Assembly (NCBI RefSeq): GCF_030160835.1
Contig: NZ_BSPC01000005.1
Location: 496,001 to 560,000, forward strand
Direction of reading: 5' to 3'
DNA from: Labrys miyagiensis
Lineage (GTDB): Bacteria; Pseudomonadota; Alphaproteobacteria; Rhizobiales; Labraceae
DNA length: 64,000 nucleotides
Positions 23,292-33,521 of the stretch are shown one piece after another. The notes under the pieces are model-generated. The model did not search any database and was not told where the DNA came from. It saw nothing but the letters and a program-made list of their open reading frames with translations. A program made the translations under genes and the position numbers. How positions within the stretch are numbered: the stretch's first letter is position 1; each line of letters starts with the position of its first letter.

Positions 23292-23597
23292 ATGATCCCC
23301 GGTGAAATCATCCCCGCCGAAGGCGACATCGAGCTCAATGCCGGCCTTGCCGTCACCACGCTCACCATCGCCAACACCGGCGACCGGCCGATCCAGGTCG
23401 GCAGCCATTATCATTTCTTCGAGAGCAATCCCGGCCTCTCCTTCGACCGCGACAAGGCGCGCGGCAAGCGGCTCGATATCCCGGCCGGCACGGCGGTGCG
23501 CTTCGAACCGGGGCAGAGCCGCGATGTCCATCTCGTGCCCTTTCGCGGCAAGCGGGAGGTCTATGGTTTCCGCCAGGATGTCATGGGGAAGTTGTGA
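23292..23597 (+). CDS. ureB: urease subunit beta
   Basis: The 101-residue beta subunit of urease. [20 protein letters not shown], then [17 protein letters not shown] and [20 protein letters not shown], are diagnostic. A longer frame begins at 23223 inside the hairpin's loop, but AGGAGAG serves the ATG at 23292 and conservation begins there. A second long-hairpin element starts two bases after its stop codon. Confidence 0.96.
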   Translation: MIPGEIIPAEGDIELNAGLAVTTLTIANTGDRPIQVGSHYHFFESNPGLSFDRDKARGKRLDIPAGTAVRFEPGQSRDVHLVPFRGKREVYGFRQDVMGKL

Positions 23598-23599
23598 AT

Positions 23600-23680
23600 G
23601 GGGGGCGGGTCTTCAGACCCGGCTCTTCTTCTCCGTCCTGACTCCTCGCCAAGAATGCCGGGTCTGAAGACCCGCCCCCC
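23600..23680. repeat. long-hairpin element, copy 7 (ureB-ureC junction)
   Basis: Perfect 24-base arms (23600-23623 and 23657-23680) contain CGGGTCTTCAGACCCG, quite different from the arms of the ureA-ureB copy. The loop is in the inverted orientation (TCTTCTTCTCCG ... CGCCAAGAA). After it, GCGCTCCCAG at 23690-23699 is the exact outer end of the other arm type, possibly a remnant of an earlier copy that also overlaps the ureC ribosome binding region. Confidence 0.88.
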
Positions 23681-23709
23681 GAATAGCACGCGCTCCCAGG
23701 AAGAAATCC

Positions 23710-25422
<1,713 letters not shown>

Positions 25423-25424
25423 CG

Positions 25425-25682
25425 CTGGGAGCGCGGACGTCCTCGTCCGCTCTTGGAAACGCAACCGTCAATCGGTGTGCCGGTCTTCAGACCGGTATGT
25501 CCGCGAGGGTCTCGTTTGTTGGTTGGGAAGATGCCGGTCCGAAGACCGGCACACCGCGCCTGCGCTTCCTCCTGCTCGCGCCGCAGTGCATTGCGGACGA
25601 GACGTCAGCGCTCCCAGTAAACGCCCTTGGAAACGCCTCGTATGAAGGATAGGAAGAGCGGACAAGATGTCCGTGCTCCCAG
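25425..25682. repeat. nested long-hairpin elements (ureC-ureE junction)
   Basis: Outer left arm 25425-25452 (CTGGGAGCGCGGACG...CGTCCGCTC) is followed by TTGGAAACGC. A complete second element with a different arm type (TCGGTGTGCCGGTCTTCAGA, 25472-25556) then sits within its loop. Two right arms of the first type come after it (25593-25617 and 25656-25682), the second preceded by another TTGGAAACGC...GGATAGGAAGA loop. So one left arm is matched by two right arms with an inserted element. The last base is 8 before the ureE ATG. Confidence 0.85.
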
Positions 25683-25689
25683 GGTTGCC

Positions 25690-26304
25690 ATGCTTCACGC
25701 CCATTCGTTCGTGCCCGCCCCCAAGGTCGAGGCCAAGTCCATTGCCGACAGTGTCGTGCTGACCTTCGAGGATCGCCGCCGCCGCCGGGGCGTGATCACC
25801 ACGGTGGGCGGGCTGGAGGTGCTGGTGGATCTCGCCGAGGCGCCGGCGCTCGCCCATGGCGATGCCTATCTCCTGGAAGATGGCCGCCTGATCGAGATCG
25901 TGGCCGAGGCCGAGCCGCTGCTCGAGGTGAAGGGGCGCGACCCGCTGCACCAGATGCGGCTCGCCTGGCATCTCGGCAATCGGCATCTGGAGACCGAGAT
26001 CGGGCCGAAATGGCTGCGCATCCGCCAGGACCATGTCATCGCCGACATGCTCAAAGGCCTGGGCGCCAAGGTCGTCGAGATCGAGGGGCCGTTCCAGCCG
26101 GAAGGCGGGGCCTATCACCATGAGCATGGCCATGATCATCACGCCCACGCGCATGATCACGGGCATCATGATCACGATCACGACCATCGCCATGACCACC
26201 ACGATCATGATCATCACGACCACGGTCACAAGCGTGACCACGATCACAAGCATGAGCATGGCCACGATGATGACCACCATCACGGCAAGCATCATCACGA
26301 CTGA
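25690..26304 (+). CDS. ureE: urease accessory protein UreE with long histidine-rich tail
   Basis: A nickel-binding metallochaperone (204 residues). The N-terminal domain ([20 protein letters not shown]) and the central domain ([35 protein letters not shown]) match UreE. From about residue 142 to the end the protein is mostly His and Asp ([19 protein letters not shown] and so on), giving well over twenty histidines; such tails store several nickel ions. The frame is open upstream into the hairpin; the ATG at 25690 is where homology begins. It ends 3 bases before ureF. Confidence 0.95.
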   Translation: MLHAHSFVPAPKVEAKSIADSVVLTFEDRRRRRGVITTVGGLEVLVDLAEAPALAHGDAYLLEDGRLIEIVAEAEPLLEVKGRDPLHQMRLAWHLGNRHLETEIGPKWLRIRQDHVIADMLKGLGAKVVEIEGPFQPEGGAYHHEHGHDHHAHAHDHGHHDHDHDHRHDHHDHDHHDHGHKRDHDHKHEHGHDDDHHHGKHHHD

Positions 26305-26307
26305 TCG

Positions 26308-26997
26308 ATGACGATGGATGACCCTGCCGGCGCCTCGCGTCTAATCCTGTGGTTCTCGCCAGCCTTTCCCACCGGTGCCTTCAGCTTCTCCCATGGCCTG
26401 GAATGGGCGGTGGAGGCCGAGGACGTGCAGGACCGCGCCTCGTTGCAGGCCTGGATCGAGGGCGTGCTGCGCGATGGCGCGGGCTGGTCGGATGCGGTGC
26501 TGATCTCGGCCATCCATCGTGCCGCTCGTGCCGCTGACGAGCAGGCGCTCCTGGAGACGGCCGAACTCGCCCTGGCTCTGCAACCCTCGCTGGAACGGCG
26601 GCTTGAATCGACCGTGCAGGGCGAAGCCTTCCTGAAGGCAGTCGAGACCGGCTGGAGCCATCCTGCCATTGCCCGCTTCCGAGAGGCCTGGCGCGACCCC
26701 ATCGCGCTGCCCGTCGCCGTGGGCATGGCGGCGGCTGCTAATGGCATCGAGGCGCGGGCGGTGCTTCAGGCCTATCTCACGGGCCTTGCCGCCAATCTCG
26801 TTTCCGCCGCCATCCGTCTCGCCCCGATTGGCCAGAGCGATGGGTTGCGCGTTCTTTCCGCGCTGGAGCCGGCGATTGCCGAGCTCGCGGCGCGCGCCGA
26901 GACGGCGACGCTGGAGGATCTCGGCGGCTGCGCCATACGCTCCGACATCGCATCCATGCGGCATGAAACGCAGACCACGCGGCTGTTCCGCTCATGA
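26308..26997 (+). CDS. ureF: urease accessory protein UreF
   Basis: A helical protein of 229 residues that, with UreD and UreG, assembles on urease and regulates UreG GTP hydrolysis. LWFSPAFPTGAFSFSHGLEW near the N-terminus is the family signature; LTGLAANLVSAAIRLAPIGQ and the conserved end [13 protein letters not shown] are also clear. It starts 3 bases after ureE, and its last bases overlap the next start (ATGA), showing tight coupling with the small membrane protein that follows. Confidence 0.95.
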   Translation: MTMDDPAGASRLILWFSPAFPTGAFSFSHGLEWAVEAEDVQDRASLQAWIEGVLRDGAGWSDAVLISAIHRAARAADEQALLETAELALALQPSLERRLESTVQGEAFLKAVETGWSHPAIARFREAWRDPIALPVAVGMAAAANGIEARAVLQAYLTGLAANLVSAAIRLAPIGQSDGLRVLSALEPAIAELAARAETATLEDLGGCAIRSDIASMRHETQTTRLFRS

Positions 26998-27311
26998 GCG
27001 AGGACGAGGACAAGCCGCCAGAACTCGCCAAAGTGCCGCCGCACCGGATGTCGCCGCAGATGTGGGCGCAGCAGGCCCGCAGGAACCAGCCTCCCCCGCC
27101 AGTGCCGCGGGACGATCATAGCCTGCGGTTTCGCATCATGGTCGTGGGTGGGCTCGCTATCCTCGGTGGCCTGCTTGCGCTGGCGAAATATGATTCCGGA
27201 TCAGGGAACGGAGTGCTCCGGGAGATGCAGGAGCAGATCGACCGGCTCACGAAAGGCGGCTGCCAAGCCACCGCGCAAGCGGCTGGCTGCAAGGCCCTTC
27301 CTTCGCAATGA
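26994..27311 (+). CDS. small single-pass membrane protein between ureF and ureG
   Basis: A 105-residue protein I do not recognise. The N-terminal ~45 residues are hydrophilic and proline-rich ([20 protein letters not shown]), then one membrane segment ([19 protein letters not shown]), then a short outer part with a helix ([16 protein letters not shown]) and two cysteines (C-x9-C). The ATG overlaps the ureF stop (ATGA), so it is translated with the urease genes. A role in urease maturation or nickel supply would be a guess from context. Confidence 0.65.
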   Translation: MSEDEDKPPELAKVPPHRMSPQMWAQQARRNQPPPPVPRDDHSLRFRIMVVGGLAILGGLLALAKYDSGSGNGVLREMQEQIDRLTKGGCQATAQAAGCKALPSQ

Positions 27312-27381
27312 GTCCTCATCGGACGGCATGAAATTTGCTTCACCGGATCGCAGTTTGGCGTCTGAAGGTGAGGAAAGAACG

Positions 27382-28011
27382 ATGGCGAAATCGAAGCATG
27401 GTCCGCTGCGTGTGGGTGTCGGCGGACCGGTGGGCTCGGGCAAGACGGCGCTGGTGGATGCGCTGTGCAAGAGCCTGCGCCTAAGATACGACATCGCCGC
27501 CATCACCAATGACATCTACACCAAGGAGGACGCCGAGTTCCTGACACGTTCGGGGGCGCTGGAGCCGGAGCGCATCATGGGCGTGGAGACAGGCGGCTGC
27601 CCTCATACCGCCATCCGCGAGGACGCCTCGGCCAACCTCGCGGCGGTGGCGGAGATGAACCAGCGCTTTCCCGATCTCGATGTCATCCTGATCGAATCGG
27701 GCGGCGACAATCTGGCTGCATCCTTCTCGCCCGAACTGGCCGATCTCACCCTCTACGTCATCGATGTCTCGGCCGGCGACAAGATCCCGCGCAAGGGCGG
27801 ACCCGGCGTGACGCGCTCCGACCTCCTCGTGATCAACAAGATCGACCTCGCGCCGATGGTCGGGGCGAGCCTGGAGGTGATGGACCGCGACTCCACCACG
27901 ATGCGCAAGGGCCGGCCCCACGTCTTCACCAATGTGCGGGCCGGTGACGGTGTGCAGGCGGTGGAAGACTTCATCCTCAGCCGCGGGGGGCTGAAAGCGC
28001 AGGCAGCTTGA
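27382..28011 (+). CDS. ureG: urease accessory GTPase UreG
   Basis: A SIMIBI-class GTPase (209 residues) that drives nickel insertion into urease. The P-loop GGPVGSGKT is at residues 14-22. [13 protein letters not shown], the metal-binding Cys-Pro-His in [13 protein letters not shown] (Cys73-His75), [19 protein letters not shown] and VINKIDLAP are the family motifs. GAGGAAAG precedes the ATG at 27382; longer upstream frames are unlikely to be used. It is the last gene of the cluster, with another long-hairpin element after it. Confidence 0.96.
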   Translation: MAKSKHGPLRVGVGGPVGSGKTALVDALCKSLRLRYDIAAITNDIYTKEDAEFLTRSGALEPERIMGVETGGCPHTAIREDASANLAAVAEMNQRFPDLDVILIESGGDNLAASFSPELADLTLYVIDVSAGDKIPRKGGPGVTRSDLLVINKIDLAPMVGASLEVMDRDSTTMRKGRPHVFTNVRAGDGVQAVEDFILSRGGLKAQAA

Positions 28012-28054
28012 GGGAGGGGCCGACCTGCGGGTCTGTCCAAGTCGTGGGCCTCAA

Positions 28055-28159
28055 TCGGTGTGCCGGTCTTCAGACCGGCATGCCCTCGACTTTGGTGGCA
28101 AGATGCCGTTCCCGCTACATCGACCTAAGGTCGATGTAGCTGAGAAGACCGGCACACCA
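28055..28159. repeat. long-hairpin element, copy with a small palindrome inserted (after ureG)
   Basis: The left arm TCGGTGTGCCGGTCTTCAGA.. is intact (28055-28080). The right arm is TGCCG ... GAAGACCGGCACACCA but is interrupted near its own palindrome centre by GCTACATCGACCT-A-AGGTCGATGTAGC (28114-28140), a perfect 27-base hairpin. The rest of the arm matches the left one, so this is an inserted sequence rather than divergence. Confidence 0.82.
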
Positions 28160-28170
28160 AGGCGCGCCCC

Positions 28171-28548
28171 TCAATGCCGTCCGTCAAGATCCTTCACGGC
28201 GGCCACGCGCTCGACTGCCTTACCGGCGAGCAGGTGCACATGCACCTCGCTGGCGCCGGCCTCGGCGGCGGCGCGCAGGATTGCGGCAAGGGTTTCGCCG
28301 CCCTGACCGGATTCTCCGATCCACACGCAGGCGCCGCTCGACCCTTCCACGGCGATCACCACCGCGTCGACATAATCGGGGCATTGGCCGATCGGATAGA
28401 CCGAAACCAGATAGGACCGGCCCGAAGCGCCGACCCAGCGGCGGAAGCGCGAGGCCGCATGCGGCGCCTCGCGGCCCAAGGCGGCGAGGGGAGCGCAGAG
28501 CCGATTCTCGGCGTTCGAAATATGAGAACGAATCGCGACTTGTGTCAT
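28171..28548 (-). CDS. uncharacterised protein (125 aa)
   Basis: A soluble 125-residue protein that I cannot assign to a named family. SRFRRWVGASGRSYLVSVYP followed by PDYVDAVVIAVEGSSGACVW reads like a small beta-rich sensor or NTF2-like module; the last part (LAAILRAAAEAGASEVHVHL) is a helix-strand pair. There is no signal peptide or membrane segment. The opposite strand also has an open frame here, but the minus-strand protein has more natural composition. It could share a transcript with the acyltransferase gene region. Confidence 0.5.
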   Translation of the reverse strand: MTQVAIRSHISNAENRLCAPLAALGREAPHAASRFRRWVGASGRSYLVSVYPIGQCPDYVDAVVIAVEGSSGACVWIGESGQGGETLAAILRAAAEAGASEVHVHLLAGKAVERVAAVKDLDGRH

Positions 28549-28580
28549 AGAACAAAGTTAGAACACGAGACTCGAGGGCG

Positions 28581-29327
28581 TCAAGCGATTCCGGTTTGTT
28601 CCTGCATGGCGTGGCCTTGAGCCTCGGCGAGCAGCCGGTCCGAGGCGGTCTCGATGCCGGCCTGCAGCTGCTCGAAAAATGCCGTCTTGTCCCCGCCCGG
28701 GGGGATGGCCGGCAGGATTTCCATCACCAGCTTGCCAGGCCGGCGGATGAACTGGCGGCGCGGCCAGAAATAACCGGAATTGAGGGCGATGGGCACGCAG
28801 GGCACGCCGAATTCGTTGTAGAGATAGACCACGCCATATTTATAGGCCGGCTCGGCGCCGGGTGCGCGGCGGGTGCCCTCCGGGAAGATGATGATCTGGC
28901 GGCCCCGGGCAAGTTGGGCGGCGCCATCGGCATGCATCTGCTTCATCGCCTTGGAGCGCGCGCCGCGGTCGACGGCGATCATCTCCGCCTTGGAGGCGAG
29001 CCAGCCGAACAAAGGCAGCCACATCAATTCGCGCTTGAGCACGTAGGAGGGATCGTCGAACACCAGGAACATCGCGAAGGTGTCCCACACCGATTGGTGT
29101 TTGGAGGCGACCAGGACCCCCCCGGGCGGTACGTTCTCGCGCCCGCGGATCTCGCAGGTGATGCCAGCGAGGGTGCGCATCAGGAAGAAGTTCACCCGCG
29201 CCCAGGTCCTGACGATCCTCAGGAGCACGATGCGCGGCAGCAGCAGCGAGGGGAGAGCGCAGATCATCCAGAGGATGATGTTGGTGTAATAGACCAGGTT
29301 GAACAGCAGGGAGCGCAGGACAATCAT
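28581..29327 (-). CDS. PlsC-family 1-acyl-glycerol-3-phosphate acyltransferase
   Basis: A membrane-bound acyltransferase (248 residues) of the lysophospholipid type that makes phosphatidic acid. The catalytic HxxxxD is in SKHQSVWDT, and the substrate-binding FPEGTR in IIIFPEGTRRAPG. An N-terminal hydrophobic stretch (NIILWMICALPSLLLPRIVL) anchors it. The frame is open to 29450, but the ATG at 29327 (MIVLRSLLFNLVYYTNIILW) gives the normal start. Its position in ftsE-ftsX-ydcF-plsC is a recurring alphaproteobacterial arrangement, but here ~470 bases with a repeat separate it from ydcF. Confidence 0.88.
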   Translation of the reverse strand: MIVLRSLLFNLVYYTNIILWMICALPSLLLPRIVLLRIVRTWARVNFFLMRTLAGITCEIRGRENVPPGGVLVASKHQSVWDTFAMFLVFDDPSYVLKRELMWLPLFGWLASKAEMIAVDRGARSKAMKQMHADGAAQLARGRQIIIFPEGTRRAPGAEPAYKYGVVYLYNEFGVPCVPIALNSGYFWPRRQFIRRPGKLVMEILPAIPPGGDKTAFFEQLQAGIETASDRLLAEAQGHAMQEQTGIA

Positions 29328-29480
29328 GAGCCGGAATCGTTCGAGATGCGGACTTCGAGGGCGGACTTGGCCCGCTATAGCAGAACCGCGCGCGGAAAGC
29401 CCCCGCGGTATTGAGCGGCGCAAAGACCTTTTCCGGGGTAGCAGTCTCACGTCCCAATATTGGGCGGCCCACGTTCTAGG

Positions 29481-29769
29481 GTTGGGCGAGATGAGACGTC
29501 TAAGGAAAGAGCGCGCCTTCGAAGTCCCCTCGCCCCGTTCTTACGGGGAGAGGATAGAGGTGAGGGGCAGCACAGGATTTCGAGGTGAATGCTCCACGAG
29601 GCGCAGTGAGTTGGGAAGAGCGTGTCGTCTTGCGATAATTCGTTGATTTAATGGAGAAAATAATACTGTAAAAGTCGCGTAGCCCCTCACCTCTATCCTC
29701 TCCCCGTACGAACGGGGCGAGGGGGCCCAATCGGCTCGCCTTGTTCTGAGACGTCTCATCTCGCCCAAC
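29481..29769. repeat. composite inverted repeat (289 bases) between ydcF-like and acyltransferase genes
   Basis: The outer 21-base arms are exact: GTTGGGCGAGATGAGACGTC+T at 29481-29501 and its complement at 29749-29769. Inside them a second inverted repeat of ~42 bases (left CCCCTCGCCCCGTTCTTACG... from 29527, right ending ...CGGGGCGAGGGG near 29733) contains the CTCACCTCTATCCTCTCCCC-type sequence common in Rhizobiales genomes. About 120 AT-richer bases lie in the centre. No reading frame looks like a transposase, so this resembles a small non-autonomous element. The rest of the 29328-29793 gap holds nothing I recognise. Confidence 0.72.
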
Positions 29770-29793
29770 AGCAGAAGGCTCTCGCTTTCTGCC

Positions 29794-30600
29794 TCAATCC
29801 GCCCGCGCCATGGCCTGCAGGGTCGGCTGTTCCACCCTGAGCTGGAAAGTGGCGCTGGCATATTTCACATATTCGGAGACCAGGAGGTGGATGCTGGTGG
29901 GGTCCGTCCACCAGGTGTCGAGCTTGAGGTTCTGCGAGATCACCGGATAGGCGATCAGCGTGGTGTCGGGGAGCACGCGGCGCAACTCGAGCAGGGAACG
30001 CGGCATGTGGTAGTTCGAAGTCACCACGATGATCGACTTGAACTGCTTGTCCTGCACCCAGCGCGCCGCCTCCAGGGCATTGCCGACCGTGTTGAGCGCG
30101 TTGCGATCGATGTCGACGCAGCAATCGATCACCTCGGCCCCAGCAGCCGTATGGCCGGAAAGAGCCTCCGGGCTGGTCGCCTTATTGACGCCGGTGATCA
30201 GCATGCGCTTGGCGCGGCCCTCGGTGAGCAGGTCGAAGGCCTCGCTGATGCGGTCGGAGCCGCCGGTGAGGGCGATCACGCCGTCGGCCCGAACCGCCGG
30301 GCTCGGCGCTTCGGCCTGCAGGGTGGCGACGAAATAGGCAAAGTCCGTCACAACGGCTGCGGTGAGGAAGAGCAAGCACGCGCCGGTGATCTCCATGACC
30401 CAGCGCAGCCAGCGGCGCGTGCGATGCGGCGGCTGCTCCGCCATGGACGGGGATGCCGGATGGGATGCCGCTGCCTGCCGCATGGGATTGAGCCGCCTTG
30501 CCTTGTCGCGAAAGAAATTCTTGCGCACGCCATGGGCAAAAATTGGATCGGCGGGGCGGGTGTGAAGCGGAATGGGCGCGGAGCCCTGCCAGACACTCAT
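29794..30600 (-). CDS. YdcF/ElyC-family (DUF218) membrane protein
   Basis: A 268-residue protein with one membrane segment (WVMEITGACLLFLTAAVVTD, about residue 70) and a DUF218 domain: ADGVIALTGGSDRISEAFDL, then ITGVNKATS, GNALEAARWVQDKQFKSIIV and VTSNYHMPRSLLEL. DUF218 proteins such as ElyC and SanA act in envelope maintenance; the catalytic role is unclear. Starts within the first ~50 residues are possible (for example MAEQPPHRTRR). It follows ftsX after 16 bases and is probably cotranscribed with ftsEX. Confidence 0.82.
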   Translation of the reverse strand: MSVWQGSAPIPLHTRPADPIFAHGVRKNFFRDKARRLNPMRQAAASHPASPSMAEQPPHRTRRWLRWVMEITGACLLFLTAAVVTDFAYFVATLQAEAPSPAVRADGVIALTGGSDRISEAFDLLTEGRAKRMLITGVNKATSPEALSGHTAAGAEVIDCCVDIDRNALNTVGNALEAARWVQDKQFKSIIVVTSNYHMPRSLLELRRVLPDTTLIAYPVISQNLKLDTWWTDPTSIHLLVSEYVKYASATFQLRVEQPTLQAMARAD

Positions 30601-30616
30601 GGGTCCCTCTGACTTT

Positions 30617-31585
30617 CTATACCTGGCCGCTGAGAACGCGATGGACCGTCATCCTGGAGGTCACGCCCGTGATGACGGCGATGAGAACGACTGACACGAC
30701 GATGGCGGCATAGCCGCGCCAATCCATGTTGAAGGAACCGAACAGGGCCTCCACCTGATCGCCCGCCGCCGTGGCGGTAAAACGCGTGGAAAGGAGATGG
30801 GCGCCGATGAAGGTGAGCACGGCAGCGCCGCCGCCGATCAGGCCACCCTTGAGGCCGAGCCAGAGGAAATGGTGCTGGAACTCGTTGGCGATGAAGGAGT
30901 CATGCGCGCCGACGAAATGCAGCACCTCGACCACCTCCTTGTTGCCTGCCATGGCGCCGCGCGTGGCGAACACCACCGAAAGGGCGGTGGCGACGATCAT
31001 CAGGATGAGTACGGCGAGGCCGGCCAGCACCATGGCCTGAGCCATGGCGGCAAGGCGGGCGATCCAGAAGCGGTGATCGTCCAGGCTGGCCCCGACCACG
31101 CCGTCGGCCAAGGTCTTGCGCAGGCCGGCGAGATCCGGCAGGGCAGCGGGCGCGATCTTCACCACGATGAGCCTGGGTATCGGCAGGTCGCTCATGTCGA
31201 GCCCCTCGCCGAGCCAGGGCACCAGCATACGCTCGGTCTCCTCGCGGGTGTAGACCTGCACGTCGGCGATGCCGTCGGTGGCCCGGGCGGCGACGACGGC
31301 CTTGCCGATCTCGGTCTCGATGTCGTGCCCCTCGACCGGGCGCACCTGGATGGTGACCTCGCGCGAGACCTGCGAGCCCCAGTCGGAGGCGGCGGCGGCG
31401 ATCAGCAGCACGCAGCCCGCGGTAAGGGCGGCGAGATAGGTCATGATCGCCACCACCGCCATCAGCGAGCGGCCGGCGATCGAGCCTGAGGGGACGATCG
31501 GGGCCGAAGGGCGGATCAGCGTCTCCGCCCGCCGCGTGCTCGAGCGCTGCGCCGAATGCTGGCCGTTCTGGCCGGTCATGACCAT
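30617..31585 (-). CDS. ftsX: cell division protein FtsX
   Basis: The membrane subunit of FtsEX (322 residues), which regulates peptidoglycan hydrolysis at the septum. Four membrane segments are visible, one at the N-terminus (SLMAVVAIMTYLAALTAGCV) and three in the last half (LAVLILMIVATALSVVFATR and others). The extracytoplasmic domain between the first and second carries VTIQVRPVEGHDIETEIGKA. It overlaps the ftsE stop by ten bases (31576-31585). The N-terminal cytoplasmic part is long and rich in Arg and Ser. Confidence 0.92.
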   Translation of the reverse strand: MVMTGQNGQHSAQRSSTRRAETLIRPSAPIVPSGSIAGRSLMAVVAIMTYLAALTAGCVLLIAAAASDWGSQVSREVTIQVRPVEGHDIETEIGKAVVAARATDGIADVQVYTREETERMLVPWLGEGLDMSDLPIPRLIVVKIAPAALPDLAGLRKTLADGVVGASLDDHRFWIARLAAMAQAMVLAGLAVLILMIVATALSVVFATRGAMAGNKEVVEVLHFVGAHDSFIANEFQHHFLWLGLKGGLIGGGAAVLTFIGAHLLSTRFTATAAGDQVEALFGSFNMDWRGYAAIVVSVVLIAVITGVTSRMTVHRVLSGQV

Positions 31586-32250
31586 GCCGCCGGCTCCTGC
31601 ACGGTGACATGGCCGTCCTCAAGGCGCAGGCGCCGGGCGGGGAAGAGTTCCATCAGGCTCTCGTCATGGGTGGCGATCACCACCGAGGTGCCGGAACGGT
31701 TGAGTTCGATGAACAGGCGCAGCAGACGGCGGGCCAGCGCCGGGTCGACATTGCCCGTGGGCTCGTCGGCCAGCAGCAATTCCGGCCGCACGATGAGGGC
31801 GCGGGCGATGGCGGCGCGCTGCTTCTCGCCGCCCGAGAGCACCGGCGGCAGCACATGCATGCGCTCGCCCAGGCCCACCCAGTGCAGGAGCTCCACCACT
31901 TCGGCGCGGTAGCGCGCCTCGTCCTGGCCCTGCACGCGCAAGGGCAGGGCAATGTTCTCATAGGTGGTGAGGTGGTCGAGCAGGCGGAAATCCTGGAAGA
32001 CGATGCCGATGCGCCGGCGCGTCTCGGCAAGATCGTGCTTGGAGAGCGTCATCACATCGCGGTCGAACATATGGACGAGACCACGGGTGGGCTTCAGCGT
32101 CAGGAAGAGCAGGCGCAAGAGCGTGGTCTTGCCGGCGCCGGAGGGGCCGGTCAGGAACTGGAACGAATTGGCGGGGACGTCGAAACTGACGTCGCGCAGC
32201 ACTTCCGGGCCCATCCCGTAGCGCAGTCCCACATTTTCGAACCGAACCAA
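31576..32250 (-). CDS. ftsE: cell division ATP-binding protein FtsE
   Basis: The ATPase of FtsEX (224 residues). Walker A GPSGAGKTT is at residues 35-43, the ABC signature is LSGGEKQRAAIARALI, and Walker B is LLLADEPTGNVD. MVRFENVGLRYGMGPEVLRD is the usual FtsE N-terminus. It is the first gene of the ftsE-ftsX-ydcF run; its promoter should be in the 32251-32578 gap. Confidence 0.96.
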   Translation of the reverse strand: MVRFENVGLRYGMGPEVLRDVSFDVPANSFQFLTGPSGAGKTTLLRLLFLTLKPTRGLVHMFDRDVMTLSKHDLAETRRRIGIVFQDFRLLDHLTTYENIALPLRVQGQDEARYRAEVVELLHWVGLGERMHVLPPVLSGGEKQRAAIARALIVRPELLLADEPTGNVDPALARRLLRLFIELNRSGTSVVIATHDESLMELFPARRLRLEDGHVTVQEPAAWS

Positions 32251-32341
32251 GTCCTGAGTCTCCCCGCATCGGGAGCACTGTGCAGAGGGGGCGGTTAACG
32301 AGGTATTAACGTTAACGAAATGACAACGAATTTAACCTTGA

Positions 32342-32422
32342 TGGGATCGCAGGCATCCATGCCTGCTCTTCCCTTTCTCACGTGAGCGCTTCCAAGAGCA
32401 GGCAAGGATGCCTGCGATCCCA
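32342..32422. repeat. long-hairpin element (ftsE upstream region)
   Basis: Arms TGGGATCGCAGGCATCCATG.. and ..CATGGATG-type complement (32342-32370 and 32394-32422) pair with one mismatch and contain GCAGGCATCCATGCCTGC. The loop is inverted (TTCCCTTTCTCACG ... GCTTCC). Unlike most copies it is ~90 bases upstream of a start codon rather than after a stop. The rest of the 32251-32578 gap, which must carry the divergent ftsE and esterase promoters, shows nothing else clear. Confidence 0.85.
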
Positions 32423-32578
32423 GGTATCAGCGCAGCGTCGGAATTCCACATCATCGGCACTTACTGACCTCCAGTCCACGCAAGATACTGACCGCTTCTG
32501 TCACATCCCGTAACGTCCTATGAATGGAGCCAACATTGGATACTCGTCGCCAGCGCTGGCCAATCAGGAACTCCAGTC

Positions 32579-33439
32579 GTGATCCATGCAATATTCAAGA
32601 ATCTCTTCCTCTCGACGCTCCTGACAGGGCTCTTGCTAGCAGGCCTCCGCGGCATGATCGCCCAGGGCTATGCTTCCACCGTGCAGAGCTATGACGGGCG
32701 ACAGATGATCGTGCATGTGCCGGATCGGTTGCCACCTTCGGGATCGCGTGCTCTCGTCATCGTCCTGCATGGCGGGCTGGGCAACGCCCAGCGTATCGCA
32801 AGCCGCCAAGCGGAGAGCGGGCTCAACATGGATGCCGTCGCTGAGCGCAACGGCTTCATCGTCGCCTATCTAGACGGAACGCCGGTCACCCGGCGGTTCG
32901 GAAGCCAGTTCCTGGGCTGGAACGCTGGTGGCGGTTGTTGCGGCATGTCGGCGGTGAACAATGTCGACGACGTCGCCTATATCAAGGGCGCCGTTGCCGC
33001 CCTGGCGAGCCGCTATGGCATCGACCGCACGCGGATCTATGGCATCGGGCACTCCAACGGCGCGATCATGGCCCAGCGCCTGGCCTGCGAAACCCATCTG
33101 TTTGCGGCGGTGGTGGCGATTTCCGGACCGCTCAACCTGCAGGTTTCCAGCTGCCCGGCCGCACGAGGCACCCGCATCCTCGCCCTTCACGGCGCCAATG
33201 ACCAGAATGTCCCCGTCGCAGGTGGCCAGGGGTCGAAGGGACTGTCGTTCACCGTCTTCAATTCCGAGGATCGCTCCCGGCGAACCTTCCTGAATTCCGG
33301 AGCCACCTATACGCTGCAGATCGTGCCTGGCGCCGATCATCCGCTCGATCACATCGAAGCGGCGATCATGAAAACCGAAGGCGTCACCATCGCCGAGAAG
33401 TCAGCCCGGTTCTTTGGTCTGCTGAAATCGAAGCCGTGA
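32579..33439 (+). CDS. exported esterase of the LpqC/polyhydroxybutyrate-depolymerase type
   Basis: A 286-residue alpha/beta hydrolase with an N-terminal signal peptide (NLFLSTLLTGLLLAGLRGMI). RALVIVLHGGLGNAQRIASR carries the oxyanion-hole HGG. The nucleophile is in GIGHSNGAIMAQRLAC (G-H-S-N-G), and GAND (about residue 210) and DHP hold the likely Asp and His. This is the LpqC (COG3509) pattern, also seen in feruloyl esterases and PHB depolymerases; the natural substrate is unknown. The start is a GTG at 32579 without an obvious ribosome binding site. Confidence 0.8.
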   Translation: MIHAIFKNLFLSTLLTGLLLAGLRGMIAQGYASTVQSYDGRQMIVHVPDRLPPSGSRALVIVLHGGLGNAQRIASRQAESGLNMDAVAERNGFIVAYLDGTPVTRRFGSQFLGWNAGGGCCGMSAVNNVDDVAYIKGAVAALASRYGIDRTRIYGIGHSNGAIMAQRLACETHLFAAVVAISGPLNLQVSSCPAARGTRILALHGANDQNVPVAGGQGSKGLSFTVFNSEDRSRRTFLNSGATYTLQIVPGADHPLDHIEAAIMKTEGVTIAEKSARFFGLLKSKP

Positions 33440-33521
33440 ACGCCCTGCCGCCTCGCGTCGCGTCCCCATTGTCGGGGCCCTTCTCCTGTGTCTATGCTGA
33501 GCGGATAAGAAGAGGGGTTCG

